Below, one piece after another: positions 46,341-61,167 of a DNA stretch of 64,000 nt. Source of the stretch: Prinia subflava. Its lineage: Eukaryota > Chordata > Aves > Passeriformes > Cisticolidae. A program made the translations under genes and the position numbers. The notes beneath the pieces were generated by a model that did no database searches, had not been told where the DNA came from, and saw only the letters and a program-made list of their open reading frames with translations. The stretch is from the NCBI RefSeq assembly GCF_021018805.1, contig NW_026961098.1, positions 1-64,000 of the forward strand. Direction: 5' to 3'. Every line of letters starts with the position of its first letter. The first letter of the stretch is position 1.

Positions 46341-47478
46341 GTCTCAAAAACAAAATAGAAGCCTCACCGATATTCAAAAAAGTTGACTTTGTTATGTATA
46401 ACTTGGCAGCCAACCCGTTTTCAGTCCTTACCATTAAATTCTAACAAGCTCATATTTAAAACCTTGTAGAAAATTTTAAAAAACCCCAAAATCCAGGACA
46501 AAGCTACACATTTTCCAAGGTACCTTCAGTGTGCAAGTCTCTCACCCACAACCGTTTCCTCCTTGGGGTGCTCTGCCAGGGAAAAATCCATCCGCATCTG
46601 AAAAAAATTTAGGACAAAAGTCAGAGCGCTGCAGGATAACTTAAAAGCTCCAGGCATCTTGTGCCCACCTAAAAATACCCTCTACGCTCCCACTACACCC
46701 TACACTGCAAACTTCAAGTCCCCGGGACATGTCCTATTACCCCTACACCCAGGTTATGCAGCAGGGCAGAGCAGCGCAGGGCCAAACGCACACCAACACC
46801 CGTGATGCAGGACACCACAAACGAGAAGGACGCAACAGCGAGAGAAAAGGCTCGGCAAGAAGAAGGACCCTGAGGGCCGAGAGAATGCGGAAGGAGATGA
46901 CCGAGATAAGACCGATGTAGAGCCGATGAGGCTCAAAGAACCCGGCAGCAAGAAGATGCCAGCAGAACTGCTTCGTCCGAGAACCGCAAAGATGGATGCC
47001 CGAGAACCCTACGGTCAGATACCTCGACCTATCTCGGCATTCTTACAATGCCTACTCCGCCACAATGGATCATTGCGGTGCACAGCTGTCAGTACAGCTC
47101 AGAACAAGACCTGAAAAGACCTGGGACCGGATGCTTCTGAAGAGAGATGTGATTCTGATGTGCGTGCGAGGTCCCGAGTCAAAGCCACCGAGCTGAGGAA
47201 CGCAGAGATTACAAATGCTAAGACACAAGCCAGGGTTTCCAAAAGGCCCCTTGTAGGGACAACGACACGAAAGGCAAGACACACAAAAGACACAGAGTGC
47301 ACAACAGACAAGTGACTCCACATGGCCTGGGACTGCTCTGCCCTGCACAGTTCAGCACTGCTATCAAAAGTGAGACTTTACCTTTTAGTAGGCCAAGGGG
47401 CCACATCTTGGCCATCCCAGACTGCAAATCTGACTCAAAAAACCCAACCGGCCACCCCGCTTTCAACTCCTCTGTGGC

Positions 47479-47878
47479 TCACAGCCCTCCACTTATCTCT
47501 TTGATGTCTGGGAACGCCAATCGGCATCGGGTGCAAAACAAGGCCGCCTCGCCCTTGAGGAATTTCCCGCTGGTACCGGGCTGTCGTCTCTCAGGCGGCT
47601 AGAATAAAGGAAACCAAACGTGAACACGTGGCCTTGGCAGCACTACTGCCAACACCTGACAATTCTGCTACTCACCATCTCCCGAAAAGGCCCGGATCCT
47701 TGAGCCCCACGCCAAGGTCACAGGGTATACCTGGCTTAAGAGGAGACGAGGTGATGCGGCACGGCTGAAACTTGAGTGGACCCTCGCTCCTCCTCCCTAC
47801 CTCCCCGACCCACCGCAACGCCTCGGCCCTTACCGCAGTCCGGACGGCACCTTCAAACGGAGAAGATGGAGGCTTCAT
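47479..47878 (-). CDS. Candidate two-exon small gene with CxxC motif (second block)
   Basis: Copy of 18429-18828: exon 1 at 47834-47878, exon 2 at 47479-47598, splice sites and 54-residue reading unchanged. Preservation says little because the two B blocks are almost identical throughout. Confidence 0.35.
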
Positions 47879-50800
47879 CACGGAGTCCTGTCGTGCTCCC
47901 CGACGGCTCACGAGAGAGGCGAAGCAGCTCCGTCGTCCGGTCGCTGAGCGGAGTTCGGCGTGATGCGAGTGGACCCCCTAAAACACACCATAATGGACAC
48001 TTACAGTTACACCATCAAGAGAGACTTGAGCAACAGCAACTGATTCTGTCCACCAATCAACGCTCACCTTGTTTGCTTCACCTTGGCTGCCGCTATCCAG
48101 CCATGCTTCCTAAAAACAAATGCAAAGAACAGCGCTGTAACACAGCCACCATTTACGCTGCCCCTCTGAAGACAAACGGTGACTGACCTGCATGGGGCAG
48201 AGCCCCTCACCTGGAATGGGGCCCTCTGCCATGGATCTAATCCATCCGCAGCTTAAAGAGAGTTAGCACAAAAGTCAGAGCGCTGCAGGATAACTTAAAA
48301 GCTCCAGGCATCTTGTGCTCATCTAGAAATACCCTCTACGCTCCAACTACACCCTACACTGCAAAATTCAAGTCCCCAAGACATGTCCTATTACTCCTAC
48401 ACCCAGGCTACGCAGCAGGGCAGAGCAGCGCAGGGCCAAACACACACCAACACCTGTGACACAGGACACCACAAACGAGAAGGACGCAACAGCGAGAGAA
48501 AAGGCTCGGCAAGATGAATGATCCAGAATGACTAAGGATCAAGAAAATGTGAAAGCAGGCGATCGAGGTAAGACCGATGGTGAGCCGATGAGGCTCGAAG
48601 AACCCAGCAGCAAGAAGACGCCAGCAGAACTGCTTCGTCCGAGAACCGCAAAGATGGATGCCCGAGAAACCTACGGTCAGATACCTCGACCTAGCTCGGC
48701 CTTCTTACGAGGCCTAATCCGCCATAAGGGATCACTGCTGTGCACAGCTGCCAGTACAGCTCAGAACAAGACCTGAAAAGACCTGGGACCGGATGCTTCT
48801 GAAGAGAGATGCGATTCTGATGTGCGTGCGAGGTCCCGAGTGTCAAAGGTGCCGAGCTGAGGAATAGGGAGGTATTAAGAACGATGCCTGGTGTTTCCAA
48901 GAGGCTCCTTGAAGAGCTAAGGCAGAAGACATTGCATGTGAGACGCCCAAAAGACACAGAGTGCACAACAGACAAGTGACTCCACATGGCCTGGGACTGC
49001 TCTGCCCTGCACAGTTCAGCACTTCGATCAAGTGAGACTTTCCCTTTAGGTCCCTAAGGGGCCACATCTTGGCCATCCCAGACTGCAAATCTGACTCAAA
49101 AAACCCTCCTGCTGACTCCTGACTGGCCACCCCGCTTTCAGCCCCCTCTGTGGCTCACAGCCCTCCACTTATCTCTTTGATGTCTGGGAACGCCAATCGG
49201 CATCGGGTGCAAAACGAGGCCGCCTCGCCCTTGAGGAATTTCCCACTGGTACCGGGCTGTCGTCTCTCAGGCGGCTACAATAAAGGAAACCAAATGTGAA
49301 CACAAGGCCTTGGCAGCACAATTACCAACACCTGCCCCTTTGCTACTCACTGTCTTCTATGAATGCCTGGGTCATTGAATAATAGATTTAGCAACGCTCA
49401 GAGGCTCAAACTTGCAGAGCCAAAGTCCTCATCGCGTTTTTGGGGCAGTGACCACTCACCAGAGCAGGACACAGATCCCATGGTGGGCATATCCTGTTAA
49501 TAAAAAACCCAGGGGAATCCACAACCCCACTGCTGCTTTCTGCCTCGCCTAGCCTTCAGCTTACTGCCTGCACCTCTCAGGAGTTCTGGCACTGTCCTGC
49601 ATTAGGGTTGCTGCCGGCACCTACTCTCAGAAAAACAGGGGTGTTGGGAGGGATGCTGTGAGGGCAGGTATATCTGTATTCTAACTTGTATCCCTGGCTA
49701 TAGCCCTTATTTTCACTCTGTGCTCTCTAGCCCTTGAGTCCTTTCCCTCTCAAGTCCTCCCTCAGGCTCTGTGTGTCACTATCAAGTGCCCCTGCTGAAC
49801 CCTACTTCTCGAGAACCCTACGCTTGCAGCCGAGGACGCGCCTTTACCGTTAGGGTCCCAAGAGTTGTCCCGCAAGCGAGACACATCATCCACAGTTTGC
49901 CCTTCCTATCCGAAGCATGGCCCTGAGTCAGGGCAGAGGCTGACAGAGCTGAAGAGCTCTTTGCGGTGGCAATGGCCACGAAGCCCAGCCGACCGTCGCC
50001 TCGAGCGGGGACAGGCAGCAATCCCCGGCTGCGGAGAGACAGACGATCGCAGGGTGGGCTGGGGCGGGAAACCCCCGGTTATACTCAACCCTGTCGGATG
50101 CTGCTCCCCACTATCACTTCCTGCCTCACCCTAGCCTTAGGGTTACTGCCTGCACTTCTCACGAGTTCTGGCATTGTCCTGCATTAGGGTTGCTGCCAGC
50201 ACCTACTCTCAGAACAACAAGGGTTGGGAGGGGCTGCTGTGAGGGCTGATATATCTGTATTCTAACTTGTAGCCCTTATTTTCACTCTGTGCTCTCTAGC
50301 CCTTGAGTCCTTTCCCTCTCAAGCCCTCCCTCAGCCTCTGTGTGTCACTGTCAAGTGCCCCTGCTGAACCGTACAACCTGCAACTTGGGTTCCTCCTAGG
50401 ACACGGATCCCAGGGTGGGCCAGGCATCCCCTGGTGCACCCTAACCCTGTGCACTCCTGAAGATAGCTGACACCACAAAGCTCGCTAGAACACGGAGAGG
50501 GGTCAGAACTGTCCTGGCCAGGGAAGGCTCCAACGAGGCTGAGGAGAAATGCTCTCCCTTTACTTCCAAATGGTCCATCCCTCTACAGCCCTCTCGTCTC
50601 AGCTAACTTTAAATTGCCTCCTAGAACAGAAAAAGTTTTTCCTCTGCTCCTGACCACCAGCCCCAACACTTATCTTTCAGGAGATGAGTAGACAAAATCC
50701 ATTCTTGATTGAAAAGAACGCATCAGGACCGTCAACATCGAGACATTCTCTGTGTCCGCTTCGGTGCTGCCGTATCCAAAATCAGCTCTGCACCTCCACA

Positions 50801-53585
50801 GGGCACCTAGGACCATGAAAATGAAAATGTGACGATCCCCTCCAGAAGAATAATCCCCAGGTCTCCTCCACACTGCTGTCCTGGCTCATCTTAGATCTAC
50901 ATTCGACTCCAGAGGCTGCCCGGAGGATACCTGCAAAATGAAAAGGTACATGCTTAACCCCTTGCCCAGGAGCGACCCTGCCTAAATGCCCCCTCACCTG
51001 CTCTCCTCCGTTCCTTGGCATGCCTAGGGCAGCAGCAGCACCTGCAAAGAAATCAAGCAAAAATGCATGCTGAAACAGTGTGAAACAGCAACCTCCCCAG
51101 TCCAACTAAGGTATGCCACAAGTGTACCTTAAGCTTACACCCATCTGGCCTCTGGCATCCAGGGCTGGGACATCCAGCAAGTGAACCAACTAAAATAAAA
51201 AAACAACAGTGGATGCTTAGAGCTGCACCAGAAATTAAGACCTGAGCAATAAAAACTGCTTCTATCCACCAGTCACTGCTCACCTTGCTTCATTGACCTT
51301 TACTGCCAATACCCAGCTTTAGTACCTAAAAATAAACACAAAGAACAATGCTGCAATGTAGCCACCATTCACACCTCCCCTGCCAAGACCAACACCAACC
51401 AACCTTCTTCTTCAGGCAGTGGAGGAGGAGAACACCCTCACCCAGGATGGGGCCCTCTGCCACAGATTTAATCCATCTGCATCTGAAAGTCAGTACAAAA
51501 GTCAGAGCACTGCAGGATAACTTAAAACCTCCAGGCATCTTGTGCCCACCTAAAAATACCCTCTACGCTCCCACTACACCCTACACTGCAAACTTCAAGT
51601 CCCCGGGACATGCCCTATTACCCCTACACCCAGGCTACGCAGCAGGGCAGAGCAGCGCAGGGCCAAACGCACACCAACACCCGTGACACAGGACACCACA
51701 AACGAGAAGGACGCAACAGCGAGAGAAAAGGCTTGGCAAGAAGAAGGACCCTGAGGGCCGAGAGAATGCGGAAGGAGATGACCGAGGTAAGACCGATGTA
51801 GAGCCGATGACGCTCAAAGAACCCGGCAGCAAGAAGACGCCAGCAGAACTGCTTCGTCCGAGAACCGCAAAGATGGATGCCCGAGAAACCTACGGTCAGA
51901 TACCTCGACCTAGCTCGGCATTCTTACAATGCCTACTCCGCCACAATGGATCATTGCGGTGCACAGCTGTCAGTACAGCTCAGAACAAGACCTGAAAAGA
52001 CCTGGGACCGGATGCTTCTGAAGAGAGATGTGATTCTGATGTGCGTGCGAGGTCCCAAGTCAAAGCCACCGAGCTGAGGAATAGGGAGGTATTAAGAACG
52101 ATGCCTGGTGTTTCCGAGAGGCTCCTCGAAGGGCTAAGGCAGAAGATATTGCATGTGAGACGCCCAAAAGACACAGAGTGCACAACAGACAAGTGACTCC
52201 ACATGGCCTGGGACTGCTCTGCCCTGCACACCTCAGCACTGTGATCAAAACGGAGACTTTCCCTCGATGTGGCCTAAAGGGTCACATCTGGGCCATCCCG
52301 GTCTGCAGAGCTGACTCCAGACCCCTCTCCGCGAGTTCCCACCCGGCACCCTGCTTTCATCCCCTCTGTGGCTCATAGCCCTCCACTTATCTCTGGGACT
52401 TCCGGGAACGAGAATCTGCGTCGGGTGCAAAGGAAGGCCGTCCTGCCCTTGGGGAATTCCCTGCTGTCCCCGGGCTGCTGTGTCTCAGTCAGCTCTCACA
52501 AAGAAAACCAAACATCAGGGCACGGTCTCAGCAGAGCTGTTTGCCGCTCTGTAAGGGGGTCTCAATGTAATACGAGCAGAGCAGCTGGAACACACAAACA
52601 ACAATGGATGCTTAGAGTTACACCAGAAACACCACTGCCCTAACCACACAAATACATGAACTTTGAAAAAGAAAACTCAAAAAAAATTGCACCAAAAAAA
52701 GCCAACTCTGATGACCCATAATCAAACTACTAAATATAATGAAAATAATACCTCGTCCAATTCCTTTAAAAAAACTCAAATATACATCCAGAACCTCCCC
52801 AAACTTAAAAAGGCCTGTCTCTAACCAAACAAAAAGCAAAATCCCATGTGTTTTGAAATACATAAACATATTAACCTAACACATCAGAACCACAGAAATT
52901 TAAATCCCAGTCAACACTAGTATGCCATATACAATAATCCCATCACTACATACAAAATCAAAATCCACTTCTATTACTAACACAGCAAAAAAAATCACAA
53001 CTGTTAACTGTAATAAAACCTAAAAAAACTAACTAAAAATAAAATTTAAAAGTCCCACTGTAACTAAAGTGCCAAAACCCCTCAAACATTTAAAATAACT
53101 ACTACAAAAAGGCCCTCTACCCACCACACCACCAACATCACATAAAACAAATAAATTACTCTCTTCATACAGCACACCCACATAAAAAAGCCTAAATGTC
53201 CCTAAAATCTTTCAAGTAATCACAAATTAACCCCCCAAAAAATCTTTATTACCATTAACAAAAAAAAACCAAAAAATGAACACAAACTAAAAAACTCCAC
53301 CATACAAACAAAGAACACTAGAGTCTTTTCACTAACAATTCTTATCACATCATAAAAATAGAACAAAAACTGGAAACAACCATAGAGAATTCCACACAGC
53401 AAATCACAAAAACTAGCAGAAGATATAAATCAATCCAACTTGCTGAACTCAAAACTGACCTACAACTGACCCTAAACACAACTAAAAAAACCTACACTAA
53501 CTCATAAATAATAACCACTACTCTATAAAATAACTAAAAAACCCAAACTAATTAACAACATGAAAAAATCTAAACTAGTAAACAG

Positions 53586-54033
53586 TGTCGCTGTGCGTGT
53601 TTTCCTAAACCCCAGGGCACGCAGCGACATTCAGGGGTGCGACACCTTCCCCCGGGGAGCTCTCACTTCCCCACCGGGACTCTGGTTCAGCCAGTCTATG
53701 CGCGCAGAGACAAAGTGAAGACGAGACGGGTCTTGGGGTAAACTAAGGAGATTTATTACAGGTATAACTGAAGCATAACAACTAAAAGCTGGACCCCAAA
53801 GACCGGGGGCACGTGTCCTCCCGTGCGTTTTATAGACAGGGCAATACAAAGCAAGCAACCAATGAAAATGCACTCAGGGAGGGGTTTAGGGCAGGGAGTA
53901 CAGAACAAAATCCAATGGGAATAGCAGAAGCAGTGTGATGATATGAAACAGCAAATGATATATCGATTTAAAAAAGACTGGCAGGGAAAGCTCTAGAAAT
54001 AGAGGCAGGGGCACAGAGGATTGACACCTAACA
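53586..54033 (-). mobile_element. Solo retroviral LTR (block B, second copy)
   Basis: Duplicated with block B, same site and length as 24536-24983. One substitution seen (GATTTAAGAAAG to GATTTAAAAAAG near 53973). Confidence 0.75.
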
Positions 54034-56129
54034 GTATGTATAATTTAAATCATAACACACAAATGAAATAGAAAGCTAGCTTGAAAACTTAGAGTAGAAA
54101 ATCCACACCGCAACAAAACAGGAATGTCACTACCCCAAAAAACTACCTAAAAAATCCACCATATCACTGCCATGTTTGCAAAAATAAAACAAATAAGACC
54201 CACCAAAACAACAAACAAATCATGCCGCAAATATAAAAATATCACAAATAAACTTAACAACACCAAAAATATTATTCCTAATTCAATAAACCCATAATGC
54301 CTCAAACCATCCAAACAAAAAAATCACCTATATATACACACAAAACCAAAAGATCAATTTAACCATGAACAGTATCTCCCAAATTATCTGAACCTATCAA
54401 ACATATACTGCAACCAAATAAACCAAATGAATAAACCCTTGCAATAAAAGAAACAATAATCCAACCACATGTATTAGAAAATCCTAACAAATTAACTACA
54501 TCACACTACCTCAAACCAACCAAAACACTACATACTCACCGCAATAACAATAAACACCACTAAATGACTGAAAGCAGACCCTGTACCTCATATTACATCC
54601 CATTACACCATGGTAAGCCTTAGAAAGCATATCCTTTAACATATCATACCCCATAAAAAAAAACAAACAACAAAACCCAGTCTAAAAAAAAAAACATGAT
54701 CAACACCTGAAGTAAGAAATACAACATTAAATAAATAGACCGTATCCCTTATCATACACCATCAACAAACAAAATAAATCTACACAGTGAAATAGTAAAA
54801 ACCACCTTAAAAAAACTAAACAGAAAAAACTTTTAAATATTAAAAGCTGCATCCAACAAAACACCCAAATCTCCATCACCCAAGCCAGCCCTACCCAATC
54901 TGAATCCCTACATACAATAAATAAAAACAAAACCTCAATAACATTTATCAGAAGTCTATTTAAAAAGCTACTCGAATTAATTCTATCTCAAATACAAACA
55001 AACTCATCCATTAAGTTATCTTCACTCAAAAACTAAATTACATCTAATAAATACAACCAAAAAATAAAGCAAAACACTATATACCACCAAAAACCATAAT
55101 ATTTAATAAAAACCACATTTAAATACTACTATTCATTAAAATCCTAGGCAAAGGGGGGTTTTCACCAATTTAAACACAGACAATAACAAAACAGGAGTTT
55201 CTTCCCTCAATTTAAACTTCCTTTGTCCTCATAACCCCCATTTTTTTCAGGGGCAGCAGGGAGGGATTAGCAAGATAAAATTGAAAAGCAAAAGGTGAAA
55301 GTCCCCTGTACAAACCCACACTGGCTCACCGGCTGCTGCCCCGTCTAGCACAAAGGTTTGCCCCCCAGCACCTCCTTCAAGCAAAGCCCCACACCCAAGT
55401 GCATCCAGTTGCTCCCCCAGACCCAATGAGAGGCTCTCACCATCACTCCATGAGACATGCCTGGGAGGCCACCATAAGCCTCTCTCTTCCAGCAGCTCCA
55501 TGCGGAACTGAGCTGAGGCACCCCCTCTTAAAGCAGCCTCGGGAGGACCCGCCCCCTCATCATCGTTACAGCACCCAGCTGTCTTTGTTCCCTGTCCTCA
55601 TCATTCTCATAGCTGACACCTGTGGCTGCTGCCGCTCTGAGTGTGAGGGCAGGGGGGACTTGCTGCTCATTCCCTAGACAGTTCACTGTCAGCACTTGAC
55701 ACACTGGGGCACCAGACTTTCCTTGCTATGGATAAGGATCCCTCTTCTCCTGCAAGTGCCCAAGGCTGAAATTTGGATTCCACCTCCAAAATTCTGTGTG
55801 TGAAGTTCATCATTCCTAAGGAAGTTCCTAAGGAAATTCCCCAGCAATCATTAGCCTTCATTTACAATTTTTCCTTTGGAATCATTACTAGCTTGTCTGT
55901 CTGTAGAAGCATTTCATTGAGAGTTCAGGAGCTGGGTTGGCTTGTTTATGATCTAGCTGATAAGCCCAGGCTAAATCCAAACAGCCAGAATGACAGGGAA
56001 ATATGGAGACAGTTTATAAATACTGCTCCCCTCGCGTGCAACTTAGTTCTTCATTGCACAAGGGGCAAGTATGGAATTCAGATGTTCTCTGCATATCTCC
56101 AGCTCAGACACTTCCACATCTGCAGCAGT

Positions 56130-56656
56130 GCCTCACAGAGCCCCGGCCCCACCCCGAGCCCTCCCCGCCCTGCCCGAGTTGTAGGTGGGACCATCGCCCG
56201 CGGCCCCGCCCCTCTCCTCCGGGCCGGCCCCGCCCCTCTCTTCCGAGCGGGCCCCGCCCCTCTCCTCCGGGCCGGCCCCGCCCCTCTCCTCCGGGCCGGC
56301 CCCGCCCCTCTCCCCCGAGCCGGCCCCGCCCCTCTCCCCCGGGCCGGCCCCCCCTCACACTGGAGCCCAGCCCGGGCTGCTCCCGGGCTGGGCGGAGCTC
56401 GGGGCACTGAGGCAGAGCCGGGAGTGGGACTGGGGGTTTCTCGTTCGGCTCCTCTCGGTGTCGGCTGGGGGTCCCGAGAGCAGCCGCCTCTCCCCCGGCG
56501 GGCGGGCTGTGCGTCTGGGGGCCGGAGCACCGGGGCGGCGTTGGGGCCGGGACTGGGACCGGGATGGCGGCGGGCGGCAGGAGCCGCTCCGGGCCGGGCA
56601 CTGGGGCCGAGCCGCTCTTGATCCGCCCGCAGCCGGGGCTGTGCTGGGGCATTGGG
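56130..56656. promoter_or_regulatory. CpG-rich island with short GC-box VNTR (second block)
   Basis: Same island as 27080-27750 with about six 24-bp GC-box units (56205-56350) instead of twelve. The retained units include the first (CTCTTCCGAGCGGG variant) and the last, so the loss is internal. Confidence 0.6.
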
Positions 56657-58357
56657 GAAAAAGAAATCTGTGGCACAGCTCATTTCCTCTCCCAGCTTGG
56701 CTTCTGTGTGATCGTCTGCGACTCCACCTGCTCCCCTGGGCTTTTCAACCCGTGCAGCTGGAATGACCTGCCCGCTTCTAAGCACGACAAACAATAATGG
56801 GACAGCTCTCTGCATCAGGCAGTGGAGCCTCGCTGCAGTGTCCCAAAGGTGCAGCAGTGCCCAGCATCTCTGGCTGCAATTTGAGGCGTCCCAGCGTAGC
56901 CCCTCTCTGGTGTTCCTCTGGAGCTGACACTTCCCAGCCTCCCTGACCAGGGTTTGGGGGTCTCAGCACAGGCCCCTAGCACATCCTGCTGCTTCTTCAA
57001 GTCCTGTTGAACCAGGAGGATTTTTGGGAGGTAGAGGCACCCAAAGCCAGCAGAACTGGCCTAAACCCCTTTTTGGGGAAATCTCTCTTCTTTCTTCCTC
57101 ACCGAATTCCCACTGTCAAAACCCAGCCTGAGGCTCAGCTCCCCATCCCCTCAATCTCTCCAAGGAATTGGGCTTGGATTTCCCAATCCAGCAGAGTGGG
57201 AATGCTGCTGTCCTTACTGGATATCCAAATTGCAGTAATTGCTTAAGAAATAATTGAACGACATTAAAGGAATGAAGAGAAAATAAATCAGAGCTGCCAG
57301 CCCCAAGGGCCGTCCAAGGGATTCTCAAACCCCTTATCAATGATATGCTTTAATTAAACAACTCAAACCAAGTAACATCACATTGATACAGTAAGATTCT
57401 TTTTCATTGACTTATAGATCAATATTGCACAGGGTAAAACCCTTCTAAAGCCGGAAACTCTTTTAAGAGATATGCAGGGCACAGCTGCAGAGAGTGTCGT
57501 GGGATTCAGGGGAAAAACCCCAAAGTTTTCAGTCTTTAGCATCTTCCACTGGGTTGTCATTGACAGCAAACACGGCTTCAGCCTTGGGAAGACATGGAGA
57601 GTCAGAGATTTTGCAGATCCTGGTCTCACCTCAGCCTTTTAGCAGCTACAGTCTGCAAGGAGAGAGAAGAAAATGGGTCAGAATGGACAGCCTACTTCCA
57701 GAAAATCATCCCAATTCAGAAAGCGTTAAGTAGAGCTGTAACAATCTCTCCAAGGTCCATTTCCCTGCCCACTGAGGGCTCTAAGTTGAAGCACAGGCTG
57801 GACCTGCTGTGGGCAGACTTGCAAAGCCCACAAGTAAAAGCTACTGGGCCAATTCCATTAAACATTCCAAAATCAAGCTCCTGGGATGCGACCATCTCTT
57901 CTGTCACCTTCAAACATCCAGAAGGAGCTCTCTTGCAGTTGAGCAGCATTCAAAAACTTGTTAGAGCAGAAACTGCCTCACAAATTACACTGGAGTAATG
58001 TAGGCTCCTCTGGCAGATATGTCAATAACAAAATGGTGTAGTTACCTGAACAGAAAGGGATGTAAGACCCATTACTACGGGCTAAACTGGAGCACTACTT
58101 CAAACTGGGGCAGTGAAGATGGTGGGTAGGAGCTTTTCTAAGAGATGCGGTGCCTACCAGTGGGGCAGAGTGGGGAAATTCATTCTGAGTTTTTGGAGAA
58201 AACTTTAAATCTCACAGTAGTAATGCTAAGCAGTGTTGGGTAACAAAAAAACCAAAACAAATCCCAAACCCAAAGAAAGGGCTCAAACCTGATCTCAGCA
58301 ATTCTTTCCATTCGATTCTCTCCTCGCTCCTTTCATCCTGTGAAAGCTCACCTGGTT

Positions 58358-61167
58358 CTAACATTCTCTGTCCACACAGTAACTCTTTCCAGCCTTGGTC
58401 AGTGTCAGAGCCACACACTCAGCTTTGGCTGGACAACCTTCAGCTTCCACAGTCCACTTCCTCAGGCTGTTCGCTCCCAACTCTTCCGACCTGCAGTCAC
58501 AAGATTTTAGTAGAGCAAAACATCAACTTGATTTACCATGATTAATTTGTGATTAATATTTCAAGATAAAGTTACAGCAAAAGCATTAAGTCCATTTCCA
58601 CAGGAGGCAGAAGAAACATGGCTAAAAGTTAAATGAAGATCTAGAGAAGTGAATCGGAACTAACTAGAAACATCATATCAAATTTCTGAGACAGAAATAG
58701 GAACCTAATGCTGTGCTTGATAAACAGAAAATGCTAACTACCAAGAAAACTGAAGGAAAAGTGGCTAAAAGTCTTGCAGAGCACAAGACAGCAATTACAG
58801 GAAGCAGTCCAGTACATGTTACAATGCACTGAATTGCTCTGGGTGGAATAAGCTGTTCTGCAGAAACCATTGAAGCATATTAAGACTTCTCAGAGGTGAT
58901 TTCAACAAAGAATGATGTAAGGTTAAATCTCACCCTGTGCGGCACCTCTTGCAAGACAGCTGGGCTTTCAAGAGTAAGCGGCTCCTCGTGAATGCGAGCT
59001 TGCTTTTCCAGGGTTCCTGGCCTACAGCTGAGATGCCACAGGTTACATCATGCACTTCCCACACTGAAGCCAAAAATCCAAATACAGCACTCCTTCAGAA
59101 CCCTGAGAGATAGCCCTGGATTCTGGGAATACGGGATACAGTGAAAAATGGCACCAAGACACCAAGAACAGTGCAGTGCTGGCTGGCAGAAGCAGCATCC
59201 CTTTGCCAGAAAATGCCATTCTGCAGCCAAGTTAGTGCATGAGAGAATTTTACTGCCATGCAATAAAAAAAGTATTCTAGTGGTGGAATGAAGGAAAAAA
59301 ATCCCCAAACCACTGTCCAGAGTACGAGGGTGAATATCCACAGCAATACAGCAAAATAAATGGGAACTTCAGAAAAAAATAGAGACATTAATACCAGTCC
59401 AGATGAACAACCACTGTCTATTAGAACAATGCCTGCACAAAAGGACTCTGGTGCGGAGCCTTAATTGAGGATACAGTTTTTAATAACCACTTTGAAGTGC
59501 TACAAACAAACTAAACCTGAGCACACTTTCATTTTCTAGACAGATTTTAAGACAGCTGAGTGAGAGTCTCAAGCACGTACTCAGTTGTCAGAGTTGCCTT
59601 TGCCCATCTTAGCAAGGACAGAGCAGATGTGGCCAGCACAGGGCAGAGCCACCCCAAGTCCTGCCCGAGCCCCTCTGGCCACACTCCCTGCTGATCATGC
59701 GGACCCCTAACAGGCTCCAGCCAGGCCTCTTTGGTGCTTGGTTTGTGAACTCTTCCAATCAAATGCGAAGGAACCCTCCAGTGCCCTGGACCTGGTGATA
59801 TTTTCTGGGCTGGAATGCAACTTCCCACACAAAAGGCAGGCCAGGTTGGTTTGTTTTGGTTCTTTTTCTAGGATGTGCCTTACACAGGTGATGTTCCCTA
59901 CAGCTGAGCACTGGGATGCCAACAGCACCAATACAGAAAACCACCGTGGGACAGAGCAGCAGAAGACGCTCCCTCCAGCCTTGCCAGAGATGTAACAGGA
60001 GCACCCTCAGTGCCATGCCTGGTGAGTGCAGTGGAGCTGGCAGGCTGACCCATAAACATTCTGCACTTACCTTTCAACAGAGTCAGTACGGACACAGAAC
60101 AAATCCCTCTTGCAGTCGAGATGCCTTGAGGCGTGCATGTATCTGCTGCCAAGGGTCCTGGAGCAGCCAGAGCAGAGTAGGGTTTCTACCATGCTGCAAG
60201 CAAGGAATAACATTTATTCAGAAGAAAATAAAAGGAGGCACCTCTCCCCATCCCTTTTCTTAAAAATAAAAAAAAAATTTTAAATCATGCATTAGAACTT
60301 TTTAAACCTTTCATTCATGCTTTACACAGTATAAATGATGAGCACTCATCTTTTAGCCTGAATTTGCATCAGCTCCTCAGGCTGGCTAACCTCAGCAAGA
60401 CCAAGACCATCAGAATCGCTGAATTGTGGAAGGGGCCTTCAAGCTCACCCCATTCCACCCCCGGCCCTGGGCAGGGACAGCTTCCACTATCCCAGGGTGT
60501 TCCAAGCCCCGTCCAACCTGGCCTTGGGCACTTCCAGGGACACAGGGGCAGCCACAGCTTCTCTGGGGAACCTGTACCACGGCCTCACCGCCCTCGCAGG
60601 GAAAAATTTCTTCCCGACATTTAATCTAAAGCTGCCTCCCTTGTCCATCACTACATGTCCTTGTGAGAAATCCCTCTCCCTTAGGCCATACGCGGCTTGT
60701 ACAGCCCACCCCAGATAAGTGCTCCAGGGGCTCTCGGGCCACACGAGCGCTCCGGGCCCTTTGCCGGTCCCCAGCGCCGGGAACCCCGACTCCCCCGGGA
60801 CTGTGTCCAGCCAGGCCCGGCCCTCACCATCCGCACTCTCCGGGGAGCTCGGAGCCCTTCCGCCCCGGGTCCGCGGCGACGCTGGCGGCCGCAGCTGCGG
60901 CGGGAGGCAGGGCAGGAGGCACGGCGGCAGCGACCGCGGCGGCACGGGGGTGGCAGCGCTGGTACTCACTGCGCAGCAGGATGGGACCGCTGTCCTCGAC
61001 ACTGAACCCCAGGTGCGGGTGTCGCCCACGGGGCGCCCGCAGCCGGCGCACATGAACACCATGGGCGTGGGGGCCGCGTCCGCCCGCCGCTCCTGCTGCT
61101 GCTGGGCCCGGTCGGCGCCCGGCTGCAGCAGCGACAGCGAGCGCTCCAGCTCCGGGCACAGCGCCAT
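58358..61167 (-). pseudogene. MIS18A: MIS18A-like gene copy 5
   Basis: Exons 60970-61167, 60828-60894, 60071-60193, 58934-59027 and 58358-58486. Exon 4 is identical to copies 1, 2 and 4, although the surrounding introns and exon 5 are of the copy 3 type. Like copy 3 it has the lost GGTCG acceptor before exon 5 and the GTGAGA donor after exon 4. The exon 1 frameshift is present. Confidence 0.81.
60406..60694 (-). mobile_element. CR1 LINE 3' fragment (A5)
   Basis: Same insertion in MIS18A copy 5, unchanged over the stretch compared. Confidence 0.87.

Larger units (their letters stand above)
46341..58153. repeat. Block B, second copy (~11.8 kb)
   Basis: Near-identical repeat of 17291-29246. 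It is 144 bp shorter in the GC-box VNTR. All internal features recur: R1-R3 at about 46550-47670, 48070-49380 and 51270-52630; the candidate small gene at 47479-47878; the LTR at 53586-54033; and the CpG-rich island at about 56130-56800. It joins A5 near 58154 with the same junction as B1/A3. Confidence 0.93.
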
